Shown here: in pieces, positions 52,499-60,764 of the stretch
Numbering within the stretch: the first letter of the stretch is position 1
How the letters are laid out: each line of letters starts with the position of its first letter
Notes under the pieces: model-generated
What the model was told of the DNA's origin: nothing
Databases searched by the model: none
The model's input: only the letters and a program-made list of their open reading frames with translations
Source: JAPLKB01 sp964532465
GTDB taxonomy: Bacteria > Desulfobacterota > Syntrophorhabdia > Syntrophorhabdales > Syntrophorhabdaceae
Reading direction: 5' to 3'
Assembly (NCBI GenBank): GCA_964532465.1
Contig: CAZHHX010000010.1
Span: 1-64,000, forward strand
DNA: 64,000 nucleotides
Program-made: the position numbers and the translations under genes

Positions 52499-54310
52499 TT
52501 ATTTTCTTTCATCGATAACGCCGGTATTATTCCCGACAGGAAACGTTACGGTAAATATTGTTCCGCCTGATTCCATACAATCATCAACAGTTTTACAATG
52601 ACTGCACCGGGTAATATCTCCGGGACAGACATCTCTGTCGGTAGGTATGTAGATACACCGCGTGCTCTTAAGCAAAATGTCAAACCCGTAACGCTCGGCG
52701 TAGTGTTTAATCCGGAGAAGCTCAAGCCCTTTCCCGCCAGCCCCGAATTCAAAAGGTTTTTTCGTTGCATAGCGATCGATTTCCTCTGTGTGGAAGAGAC
52801 CGTCCATGAGTGAGGCCTGATTTTCCTCAGTAATGCCTATACCTCTATCGGATATTTGAAGAAAAACCCCGGTATCTCTCTGGTAACATGTTACTTCAAT
52901 GACTCCGCCATCAGGAGTATTCTCTACGGCATTTTTGATGAGACCTTCAGCAACTCCCCTGAGGATAAAAGGATCCATAAAAATATAAAGGCCGACATGC
53001 CCTTCTACTATGAATTGCAGATTGCGATGCTCAACAGTCCGTTTTATCTTATCCAGTATGGATACAATAAATGTGTAGAGGTCTATGGACTCAGATAACC
53101 AAGGGCTGCCGCCGAGGTATCCGCTTGTCCATTTTTTTAGGGCTTCCCAGTGCAGGCGTATCTCTTCAGGTATTTCCGAAATATCCTCCATCCTGGCCAG
53201 AAGACGATCAATATCGTTGAGGACCATTCCTGCCTCAACTTCCTGAGATACCCTGAATATCTCATTAGTCTCGTGTGATATTTTAACAAGACGTGCTGTA
53301 TTTCTTTCCAGAGTGTCGATAATGTTCTCGAGGCCAGGGGTCAATGTATTTTCTGTCTTTCGTTTCAAGATTCTGACACTTCCCTGAATAACCGAGATAG
53401 GCGTTCTTAGTTCGTGTGAGATATGATTTACCGCTTTGGTTTTTGCCTTGTTCAGCCGCTCCAGTTCTTTGTGAGAATTCATGAGCGATTCTTCGGCGCG
53501 TTTTCTTTCCGTAACGTCTTTGAGGTAGATAAGATCGAAGGGCCTGCCTCTGAATGTGATACTGGCGGCTGATACTTCTACATAGAGTGTGTTTCCTTTT
53601 TTCGTAATCCCCTTGAATTCATATCGTGACGGCACAGGTCCACCGCGCTGCCGTCTGATTATGATGTCTGTTACCATCTCAATATCATCGGGATGGATAG
53701 TAGATATTATTGATTTTCCGACGACATCTTCAAAGCTGTCAAACTCGAACATTTTAATATATTGTTTGTTCGCGTATTGACATATATCGCCCTGCTGCAT
53801 CGAAATACCATCGTTGGAATTTTCGAGGACAATCCTGCCTCTCTCTTCACTTTCTGAAAGAGCTTCCTCTGCCTTTTTGCGCTCTGTGATGTCGAGCATC
53901 GTGCCTTCATAGGAAAGGGTTTTGCCGTTTTCATCACGAAAGACCATGACGTTCATGGAGACCCAGTGTATGTTTCCGTTCTTTATTCTCAATCGGGCTT
54001 CAAAGTTTTGAACGGAACTGGACGCGCGAAGAAGGTCTATCAGTTTTTTATGGTCTGATAGATCCACAAAAAGATCCTCGGCCAGAATCAAATTCCTGAT
54101 CTCAGCAGGGGAAGCATATCCGTGTATGCGGGCGAAGGAAGGGTTGGCGTGTGTGAAACGACCTTCATGATCTGTCTGGAATATTCCTTCTATAGCGTTG
54201 TTAACAATATTTCTGAATTTAGTTTCGCTTTCCTTGAGGGCGGTTTCAAGCTGTTTCAATTCTGTGGGACATTCTTGCGGTCTATTGTTGTTTTGAGTTA
54301 TTTCTGTCAT
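52499..54310 (-). CDS. PAS-PAS sensor histidine kinase with a C-terminal cysteine cluster
   Basis: A 603-residue cytoplasmic kinase without transmembrane segments. PAS domains cover about 25-145 and 150-272, each ending in D(I/V)TERK. HisKA has H299 in SHELRTP; the ATPase domain has N box LIKNAVENTPDGGV and G1 ISDRGIGI. A helix-rich insert of about 110 residues separates the H box from the N box. Between G1 and the last strand is a cysteine cluster, C562, C569, C572 and C578, in place of a standard G2/G3 region. No response regulator is adjacent. Confidence 0.88.
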   Translation of the reverse strand: MTEITQNNNRPQECPTELKQLETALKESETKFRNIVNNAIEGIFQTDHEGRFTHANPSFARIHGYASPAEIRNLILAEDLFVDLSDHKKLIDLLRASSSVQNFEARLRIKNGNIHWVSMNVMVFRDENGKTLSYEGTMLDITERKKAEEALSESEERGRIVLENSNDGISMQQGDICQYANKQYIKMFEFDSFEDVVGKSIISTIHPDDIEMVTDIIIRRQRGGPVPSRYEFKGITKKGNTLYVEVSAASITFRGRPFDLIYLKDVTERKRAEESLMNSHKELERLNKAKTKAVNHISHELRTPISVIQGSVRILKRKTENTLTPGLENIIDTLERNTARLVKISHETNEIFRVSQEVEAGMVLNDIDRLLARMEDISEIPEEIRLHWEALKKWTSGYLGGSPWLSESIDLYTFIVSILDKIKRTVEHRNLQFIVEGHVGLYIFMDPFILRGVAEGLIKNAVENTPDGGVIEVTCYQRDTGVFLQISDRGIGITEENQASLMDGLFHTEEIDRYATKKPFEFGAGGKGLELLRIKHYAERYGFDILLKSTRCIYIPTDRDVCPGDITRCSHCKTVDDCMESGGTIFTVTFPVGNNTGVIDERK

Positions 54311-54541
54311 TTCCGGAGCGGGTATTTTTCCTTGTCAGTTTTCTTTCACAGTATGATTTCTCTTTGGAAACCAGCTCTTATTATAAGACATTTTTAGATA
54401 TATATCTCCCATCATTTCGGGTAACCGTCAAATTTATTAATTATATCATCAATTTGCCGCAAATTCAAAAGAGCTTTTAATCCGGCAGGTGATTCCAATT
54501 CGTAAATATTTATATATCAGCGCAACAACTTGTTCTTTTTA

Positions 54542-55372
54542 TCATCTCCTCTGTTTAAACGTCTCTTTGGGGAAAAGCTTAGTAAAGCTCAGGGGGTAAT
54601 AGCTGGAATGGAGATAAATTTGGGGGAAGACCTTGAAGATTTCCGGAATAGTATAAATGTTTCGTAATATTTTATGGATATGCGTATCTCCTGACCAGAT
54701 CACTTTGGAGCATTGATCCAGGGCTGCCCTTGTGCAACAGTTGGCAACAAAACGACAATCCATATCAATAATCATCTCCGACTCTGTTTTGCCATCGACT
54801 GCTAACTTCCGGCAGACGGAGATAATTTGAGCATACAGAGGCTCTTCGCTATAATCGAAAACCTTACCGCGCATCTTCAAGGTTTCAATGAGCATATCTA
54901 CCTGCTCCAGATAGATCATCTGGTGCTTCCAGATTTTGTCGATCCATTCGATATCATGGTCCTGCCGGTTGTGATAGGCGTTGAAGAAACTCATGAAGCC
55001 CCTTTTCTGCTCTTCATATATCTCCTGTGATAACTTGATGTCCAGGCTATACACAATGTTTTCCATGACGCTGAGAAATTCGCTGAGTTCATGATACAAC
55101 ATGGGCAGGTATTTCCGGTAATTCCCGTTCTGAATACGTTTGATAAAACCGATGTAGCTGAAAACCTGATTGATATGAGTGGAATGGAAATGACCGGGTT
55201 GACGGTATATACCGACATTCAGCAATTTTGCCTTGCGGGGATCTTCGAAACGAAGGATTTCCATATCCCTTGGAATATATGCAGAGAACATATTTGTATC
55301 CAGGATGTTTTCGTACCGGCTTTTTTGCAGCGCTAATTCTAAGGAATAAGGGTATCTGTCCGTTGCGTTCAT
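54542..55372 (-). CDS. Unknown protein with PIN-like end motifs
   Basis: A 276-residue protein starting MNATDRYPYS, with GGAG 11 bases upstream; the frame extends 52 codons further without support. ILDTNMFSAY near the N-terminus and MDCRFVANCC ... SGDTHIHKIL near the C-terminus resemble the first and last acidic motifs of PIN nucleases, with a long helical middle. Two cysteines follow the acidic residue directly. It is upstream of the histidine kinase on the same strand, 231 bases away. The PIN link is tentative. Confidence 0.6.
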   Translation of the reverse strand: MNATDRYPYSLELALQKSRYENILDTNMFSAYIPRDMEILRFEDPRKAKLLNVGIYRQPGHFHSTHINQVFSYIGFIKRIQNGNYRKYLPMLYHELSEFLSVMENIVYSLDIKLSQEIYEEQKRGFMSFFNAYHNRQDHDIEWIDKIWKHQMIYLEQVDMLIETLKMRGKVFDYSEEPLYAQIISVCRKLAVDGKTESEMIIDMDCRFVANCCTRAALDQCSKVIWSGDTHIHKILRNIYTIPEIFKVFPQIYLHSSYYPLSFTKLFPKETFKQRR

Positions 55373-55785
55373 TAAAGCCTGAACTCCTTTTTTGAAAATA
55401 TACACCTTTTCTGAGATATAATGGAAATATCTTGTAATGTCAAGGCAAACCGAACTACTTGACCTTTCAGAATATATGTATTTGGAATAGACCAGTCCAT
55501 TAAGCGGCGGCAGTGAATAGTGACACACGTGCTCTTACGGGGGCGATGTATCAAGTAGTAACATACAGCAGAAGCGGAAGAGGTTAATTTGCTCAGAATT
55601 TAAAAGAGAAAATAGATCGCGCGACCATTCCTCGGGCCGGCCTGGAGTGAGGAAACGCGGCATGGGGTAACGGCGAGAATGAACATGCCAAAGGATCGCA
55701 AAGCGCGGCATATTGCCGCAGATGGATGTCCCAACCATGTTGTTGACCGAACAAAAAGAAAACTAAAGAAATCAAAAACACAATT
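55373..55785. other. Intergenic region with a decayed family A repeat
   Basis: No gene was recognised between the PIN-like gene and lolD. About 55620-55765 is related, on the minus strand, to the family A repeats. Confidence 0.45.
55620..55765 (-). repeat. Decayed hairpin repeat, family A copy 4
   Basis: Read on the minus strand it keeps TTGTTCGGTCAAC, CATCTGCGGC and GCGCTTTGCGATCCT, in the same order as copies 1 and 2. The central CGTAC hairpin and the trailing hairpins are gone. Confidence 0.55.
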
Positions 55786-56466
55786 TTAGAGTTGAAAGAG
55801 TTCGCCGTCAACCATGTTAAATTTTCTTGTTCCGATGGAGCCTATTTCCGGGTCATGGGTGACGAGAACAAGGGTGGACGCGAGCCTTTCGTTGACGGAG
55901 AGGATATAGTCAAGGACTTCGCGCCCTGTTTTTCTGTCCAGGTTGCCTGTGGGCTCGTCCGCGAGAATAAGCTCCGGTTCATTTACAAGGGCTCTCGCGA
56001 TGGCAACTCTCTGTTGTTCCCCGCCTGACAACTCACCCGGCCGGTGATTTCTTCTATTTGTGAGACCCATAATCTCAAGAAATGCCTCTGCCTTTTTTAA
56101 CGCCTCAGCCTCGTTTATCCGGCGAATCATGAGGGGGATCATAATATTTTCAATGACATTGAAATCCTGAAGCAGATGATAGAACTGAAATACAAAACCT
56201 ATCTTTTCATTCATAAAGATGCTTGACTCGTCTTCGGTAAATTGACGGACATTCCGGCCCCTGAAATGTATCTCGCCTTCAGTTGCCGCGTCCAGGGCGC
56301 CGAGTATATGGAGGAATGTGCTTTTTCCCGCGCCCGAAGGTCCCATAATCGTAATAAAATCCCTCTGATGTATGGTAAGATCAATACCCTTGAGGACGTT
56401 GACTTCCAGGCCGTTCTTGCTGAATCTTTTTTTCAGTCCCGATACGGTCATAATGGGCTCATTCAT
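55786..56466 (-). CDS. lolD: Lipoprotein-release ABC transporter ATPase LolD
   Basis: A 226-residue ATPase (E. coli LolD 233). Walker A is GPSGAGKST, the signature LSGGEQQRVAIARAL and Walker B LILADEPTGNLD. It powers extraction of lipoproteins from the inner membrane toward LolA. It overlaps lolC by eight bases. The related macrolide or FtsE exporters are alternatives, but the adjacent LolCE-type permease settles it. Confidence 0.93.
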   Translation of the reverse strand: MNEPIMTVSGLKKRFSKNGLEVNVLKGIDLTIHQRDFITIMGPSGAGKSTFLHILGALDAATEGEIHFRGRNVRQFTEDESSIFMNEKIGFVFQFYHLLQDFNVIENIMIPLMIRRINEAEALKKAEAFLEIMGLTNRRNHRPGELSGGEQQRVAIARALVNEPELILADEPTGNLDRKTGREVLDYILSVNERLASTLVLVTHDPEIGSIGTRKFNMVDGELFQL

Positions 56467-57658
56467 ATCTCAGCGCCTCCACAGGGTCAATCTTCGCGGC
56501 CTTGTATGAAGGGTACAGTGTTGACAGGGTGCAGATAATCATGGTCGTTGACGCGATAAGCAAAACATCGAAAATACTTATCATCATGGGCAGCGTAGTT
56601 ATGTAATAAACATCGGGCGCCAGTTTGATGATCTGGAATCTTCTTTGAATTTCGCATAGCATATAGCCGCTGAAGGAGCCGATGAGAGCGCCTACAATGC
56701 CTATGGCGATGCCTTCTATCATGAAGATCTTCATTATGCTTTTCTTTTTTGCTCCCATAGCCTTCAGGATCGCGATATCTTTTTTCTTTTCCTTTACCGT
56801 CATCACTAATGAACTGATTATGTTGAAACTTGCCACCAGAATTACCAGGGCGAGTATGATAAACATGGCTATTTTTTCGAGCTTCAAGGCCGAAAAGAGG
56901 TTTTTGTTCATTTCTATCCATGTCCTGCCGAAATACCCGAAGCCGATCCGTTTCCCAATTTCTTTTCTGATTTCATCCGCCCGGTAAACATCCTTGAGCT
57001 TTACTTCTATGCCTGTTGCGCCCGCGCCGATGATTTCCTCTACATCCTTCAAGGGCATTATAATGAGGGTATTGTCGATTTCGTACATGCCTGTTTCGAA
57101 TATTCCTCCAACCTTGACTCTCACTGTCTCAGGTATGGCTCCCATAGGCGAGACACCGCCGAAAGGAACCATAACCGTGAAGGTATCGCCGGAGAGCAAG
57201 CCCATATGTTTTGCCATTTCCTTGCCTATAAGAACACTCCCTTTGCTGTTAAGGGCGCTTATTTTGCCTTCCTTGAGCAGATTTCCCATGAACTTCACAT
57301 CTTCGGCATTCAGACCCTTAACAGCAACGCCCGACAACTGCCTGCCGCTTTGGACCATTGCCTGAAATGAAATGAAGGGAAAAGCCTGGGTAACTCCCTG
57401 TACTTCTTTGATGGTCTGGACAAGTTTCTCCGGTTTCTGAATGTCTCTATCAATACTCAATACAAGGATATGCGGATTTATGCCGAGTATGCGTTCCCTG
57501 ATCTCATTCTGAAAACCGGTCATAACGGCAATCACGAGAATTAAGGCCAGAACTCCGATAGCGATGCCGACAACGGAAATCCAGGTGGTGAAGGATATGA
57601 AAGCCTCTTTTCTTTTGGAACGCAGATACCGCAACCCTATAGAAGTTTCGTATTTCAT
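56459..57658 (-). CDS. lolC: Lipoprotein-release permease LolC/LolE
   Basis: A 399-residue permease with one N-terminal helix, a large periplasmic domain (about 50-265) and three C-terminal helices. Its start is the typical YETSIGLRYLRSKRKEAFIS, with LRYE at the C-terminus. Only one such permease is present, so it probably forms a homodimer as in LolF-type systems, or pairs with a copy elsewhere. Outer-membrane lipoprotein sorting matches the diderm envelope implied by BtuB. Confidence 0.92.
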   Translation of the reverse strand: MKYETSIGLRYLRSKRKEAFISFTTWISVVGIAIGVLALILVIAVMTGFQNEIRERILGINPHILVLSIDRDIQKPEKLVQTIKEVQGVTQAFPFISFQAMVQSGRQLSGVAVKGLNAEDVKFMGNLLKEGKISALNSKGSVLIGKEMAKHMGLLSGDTFTVMVPFGGVSPMGAIPETVRVKVGGIFETGMYEIDNTLIIMPLKDVEEIIGAGATGIEVKLKDVYRADEIRKEIGKRIGFGYFGRTWIEMNKNLFSALKLEKIAMFIILALVILVASFNIISSLVMTVKEKKKDIAILKAMGAKKKSIMKIFMIEGIAIGIVGALIGSFSGYMLCEIQRRFQIIKLAPDVYYITTLPMMISIFDVLLIASTTMIICTLSTLYPSYKAAKIDPVEALRYE

Positions 57659-57684
57659 GACAGTCCTGTGAATAGTATAAAGGC

Positions 57685-57714
57685 AGTGAATAGTGAATAG
57701 TGAATAGTGAATAG
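57685..57714. repeat. Tandem heptamer array (AGTGAAT)n
   Basis: Four consecutive copies of the heptamer AGTGAAT lie between lolC and lysS. The same unit fills the left part of the element at 21610. An additional GTGAATAGT occurs 15-20 bases upstream. Confidence 0.85.
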
Positions 57715-57734
57715 CATCAATATAATGCGGTCTC

Positions 57735-59198
57735 TCACGGTTTCAGCAAGGGGAAGAAAATTACTTCCCTGATGGAAGGTGAATCCGTGAGGATCATGGT
57801 GAGCCGGTCAATTCCTATGCCTTCGCCTGCTGTGGGCGGCAGACCATATTCAAGGGCTGTTATATAGTCCTCATCCATCATCGCGCCCTCTTCTTTTTCC
57901 CTGATCTGTTCCTCAAAACGCGCTCTCTGGTCTTCAGGATCATTTAACTCATTGAAGCCGTTGGCTATCTCCATACCGTTTATGTACATTTCAAATCTCT
58001 CGGTGAAATCAGGATTTTCCTTGTTTCTTTTTGCCAGCGGCGATACTTCAACGGGATAGCGGGTGATGAAAGTCGGCTGAATCAATTGCTTCTCGCAGAG
58101 TTCTTCAAAAATCATTGTAATAAGCTTTCCCTTGGTCTCTTTTTCAGCGCCTTCTATTCCCAGTTCCTTCGCGTAAGAGGAGAGCCATTCTGAATCGTTT
58201 AACCGGGCAAGATCAAATCCTCCCAGATCGCGCAACGCCTCTTCCATGGTCATTTTTCTCCAGGGCGGCGTAAAATCTATTTCCTGCCCGCCGTATGTGA
58301 CCTTGTAATTGCCGAAAAGCTCATACACCAGAGACGACACCATATCCTCTGTAAAGGCCATCAGGTCTTCATAGGTGGCGTATGCCTGATAAAATTCGAG
58401 CATGGTGAACTCCGGATTATGACGGACAGAGATGCCTTCATTCCGGAAGTTTCTGTTTACCTCGAAAACCCTTTCAAAACCGCCCACTACAAGTCTTTTC
58501 AAATATAATTCAGGAGCGACTCTGAGAAAAAGGTCCATGTTTAGGGCATTATGGTGGGTGATAAAGGGCTTGGCTGTCGCGCCGCCTGCAATTACATGCA
58601 TCATCGGTGTTTCCACTTCAACGAAATCTTTTTTTATAAAATAATTCCGTATGAATTCAATTATTTTTGCCCTTTTTGTAAAAATATCCCTGGCGCGCTC
58701 ATTGACGATAAGGTCGAGGTATCTCTTCCTGTATCGCTCTTCCACATCCTTCAGACCGTGCCATTTTTCAGGCAAAGGGCGGAGAGACTTTGTGAGAAGC
58801 TTTATATTATCCGCGAGGATTGTTAATTCTCCGGTCTTGGTTCTGAATACTCTGCCTTCAACGCCTACAATATCGCATATGTCAAACTTCTTAAAAACGG
58901 TGTATTCAGGGGACTTGAGCATATCCTTTCTCACATAGGCCTGGATTTTACCCTTTCTGTCCTGGATATGGATGAAGCTGCTCTTGCCGAAATCCCTGAA
59001 GGCCATGACCCTGCCTGCAACATGGACATGTTCTTCAATCTTTTCAAGGTCGTCATGCGAAATTTCGCCGAACTTTTCTTCAATATCCTCTGTGGTGATG
59101 TAAGGACCATTATCCTGAGGATATGTTTCTATGCCTGCGTCCCTTAGTGCTTTCTCTTTTTCTTTCCTGACAACAATTAACTCATTAATCGGTTCCAT
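57735..59198 (-). CDS. lysS: Lysyl-tRNA synthetase, class II
   Basis: A 487-residue class II synthetase (E. coli LysS 505). An N-terminal OB fold (about 50-155) precedes motif 1, motif 2 FRNEGISVRHNPEFTMLEFYQAY and motif 3 GIGIDRLTMILT. It charges tRNA-Lys. The ATG follows a GAGAGAAT region, a moderate ribosome binding site. It stands between repeats on both sides. Confidence 0.97.
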   Translation of the reverse strand: MEPINELIVVRKEKEKALRDAGIETYPQDNGPYITTEDIEEKFGEISHDDLEKIEEHVHVAGRVMAFRDFGKSSFIHIQDRKGKIQAYVRKDMLKSPEYTVFKKFDICDIVGVEGRVFRTKTGELTILADNIKLLTKSLRPLPEKWHGLKDVEERYRKRYLDLIVNERARDIFTKRAKIIEFIRNYFIKKDFVEVETPMMHVIAGGATAKPFITHHNALNMDLFLRVAPELYLKRLVVGGFERVFEVNRNFRNEGISVRHNPEFTMLEFYQAYATYEDLMAFTEDMVSSLVYELFGNYKVTYGGQEIDFTPPWRKMTMEEALRDLGGFDLARLNDSEWLSSYAKELGIEGAEKETKGKLITMIFEELCEKQLIQPTFITRYPVEVSPLAKRNKENPDFTERFEMYINGMEIANGFNELNDPEDQRARFEEQIREKEEGAMMDEDYITALEYGLPPTAGEGIGIDRLTMILTDSPSIREVIFFPLLKP

Positions 59199-59218
59199 CT
59201 ATATTCTCTCCTTTCTCA

Positions 59219-59290
59219 GGGGTCAAATCTTTATTCTTGACTTTAAGGTTGTAAATATTATGTTTATGTCAAGAATAAAGATTTGACCCC
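59219..59290. repeat. 72-bp element with 23-bp perfect inverted repeats
   Basis: The left arm 59219-59241 begins GGGGTCAAATCTTTATTC, and the right arm 59268-59290 is its exact reverse complement. The 26-base interior is AT-rich. It looks like a REP-type palindrome between lysS and rimO. Confidence 0.88.
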
Positions 59291-59329
59291 TTATTCCCTT
59301 CTTTACTGTTTGCCTGGCAGCGGCGGGTT

Positions 59330-60598
59330 TCAAACCTCTACTATAACATCATAATCGAGGGTTTTCACTATTTTACCTTCTCTTATCTCCCCGATATCGC
59401 ATACACCCTTAATAAAAACCATGCCGTCTATATCGGGCGCCTGGGTCAGGAGCCTTCCTGCCATGTATCCGCCTTCTTTTCCCTCGACGATTACCTTCAT
59501 ATTTTTTCCGATAAGACTTTTCAGCCTTTCCTTTGAAATATCTTTCTGCATGGCCATGATTGTGTTATATCTTTCCCTCTTGATCCCTTTTCTCAATTGC
59601 CCCTTAAATTTTGAAGCTGCCGTGCCTTCCTCCTTGGAATACATAAAGGCTCCGAGCATGTCGAACTCCCAGGTCTTTATGAAATCACAGAGATTTGAAA
59701 ATTCATCCTCTGTTTCCCCCGGAAATCCTATGATTAAGGTAGTTCTCAATACTGCACCGGGGATGCCCTTCCGTATATCTCCAAAAAGTTTTTCAAGATA
59801 GCCTTTATCATACCCCCTGCCCATACGGTTTAAGATATTGTCTTCCGAATGCTGGATGGGTATATCCATATATTTGATAATCCGGTCTTCTTTGCCTATG
59901 AGTTCTATTAAGTCTTTGTTCATTCCTTTAGGGTGCATATAGAGGAGCCTGAGAAAATAATCTCCCTTTACTGCAAGCAGGTGTGACAGCAATTCTCGGA
60001 GACTCAGACTGTCATGCTTCCCGTAAGAGGTAATATCCTGCCCGATTATGTTTATTTCCTTAAAACCCTCTGATAGAAGCCATTCAAATTCCTCCCTGAT
60101 GCTTTCCATGCTTCTGCTTCGCAGGCCTCCCCGTATATCCGGCACTGTGCAATAACTACACCTGTTGTCACAGCCTTCCTGAATTTTCAGGTAGGCTGTG
60201 GGTTTGGAAGTAAGAACTTTCCTGGGAAAACTCTCTGAGAACTGGCCTTCCCGCTGGAAAAAGCCTTTTTTATCTATCAGCGTACCGATTTCATCATAAA
60301 AGTTCCTGCCTATAAAAAGATCCGCTTCAGGGAGCAACTCCCGTAATTTTTCTCCGTAGCGCTCAACAAGACAGCCTGTAACTACCAACCTTTTCTTGCC
60401 ACCCTCACAGTTAACTGTTTCTTCGAGGATAGTCTCGATGGATTCCTTTGCCGCGTCCGCGATAAACGCGCAGGTATTGATAATGACCGTATCACATTGT
60501 TCTGAAAGTTCATTTCCTCTTTTTTCAAGACTTGCTGCAATATATTCCGACTCGACGAGGTTCTTGGGACAACCAAGACTGATAATTTTAAACCGCAC
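59330..60598 (-). CDS. rimO: Ribosomal protein S12 methylthiotransferase RimO
   Basis: A 422-residue radical-SAM methylthiotransferase (E. coli RimO 441). The N-terminal UPF0004 domain has three cluster cysteines in SLGCPKN, NTCAFI and GCLVERY. The radical-SAM motif is CDNRCSYC, and a TRAM-like domain covers the last 65 residues. It adds a methylthio group to an aspartate of ribosomal protein S12. MiaB is the related alternative; SLGCPKNLVESE at the N-terminus is typical of RimO. Confidence 0.95.
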   Translation of the reverse strand: MRFKIISLGCPKNLVESEYIAASLEKRGNELSEQCDTVIINTCAFIADAAKESIETILEETVNCEGGKKRLVVTGCLVERYGEKLRELLPEADLFIGRNFYDEIGTLIDKKGFFQREGQFSESFPRKVLTSKPTAYLKIQEGCDNRCSYCTVPDIRGGLRSRSMESIREEFEWLLSEGFKEINIIGQDITSYGKHDSLSLRELLSHLLAVKGDYFLRLLYMHPKGMNKDLIELIGKEDRIIKYMDIPIQHSEDNILNRMGRGYDKGYLEKLFGDIRKGIPGAVLRTTLIIGFPGETEDEFSNLCDFIKTWEFDMLGAFMYSKEEGTAASKFKGQLRKGIKRERYNTIMAMQKDISKERLKSLIGKNMKVIVEGKEGGYMAGRLLTQAPDIDGMVFIKGVCDIGEIREGKIVKTLDYDVIVEV

Positions 60599-60716
60599 TA
60601 TATAGTTTCCTCCATTTTTTTAGTCTTTAAATCTACAACACTTTGAGCATGAAGTAAACCGGCCGGGAATTACGTAATGCGCTACCCCTCTAAAAGGAGC
60701 GCGGCAGCAACTATGA

Positions 60717-60746
60717 TTGAATAAAATTTGAAATCTATTTTATAAT
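60717..60746 (+). promoter_or_regulatory. Probable sigma-70 promoter
   Basis: TTGAAT (60717-60722) and TATAAT (60741-60746) are 18 bases apart, and AAGGAG follows shortly before the ATG at 60765. Confidence 0.65.
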
Positions 60747-60764
60747 AGAACAAGGAGATTACTT

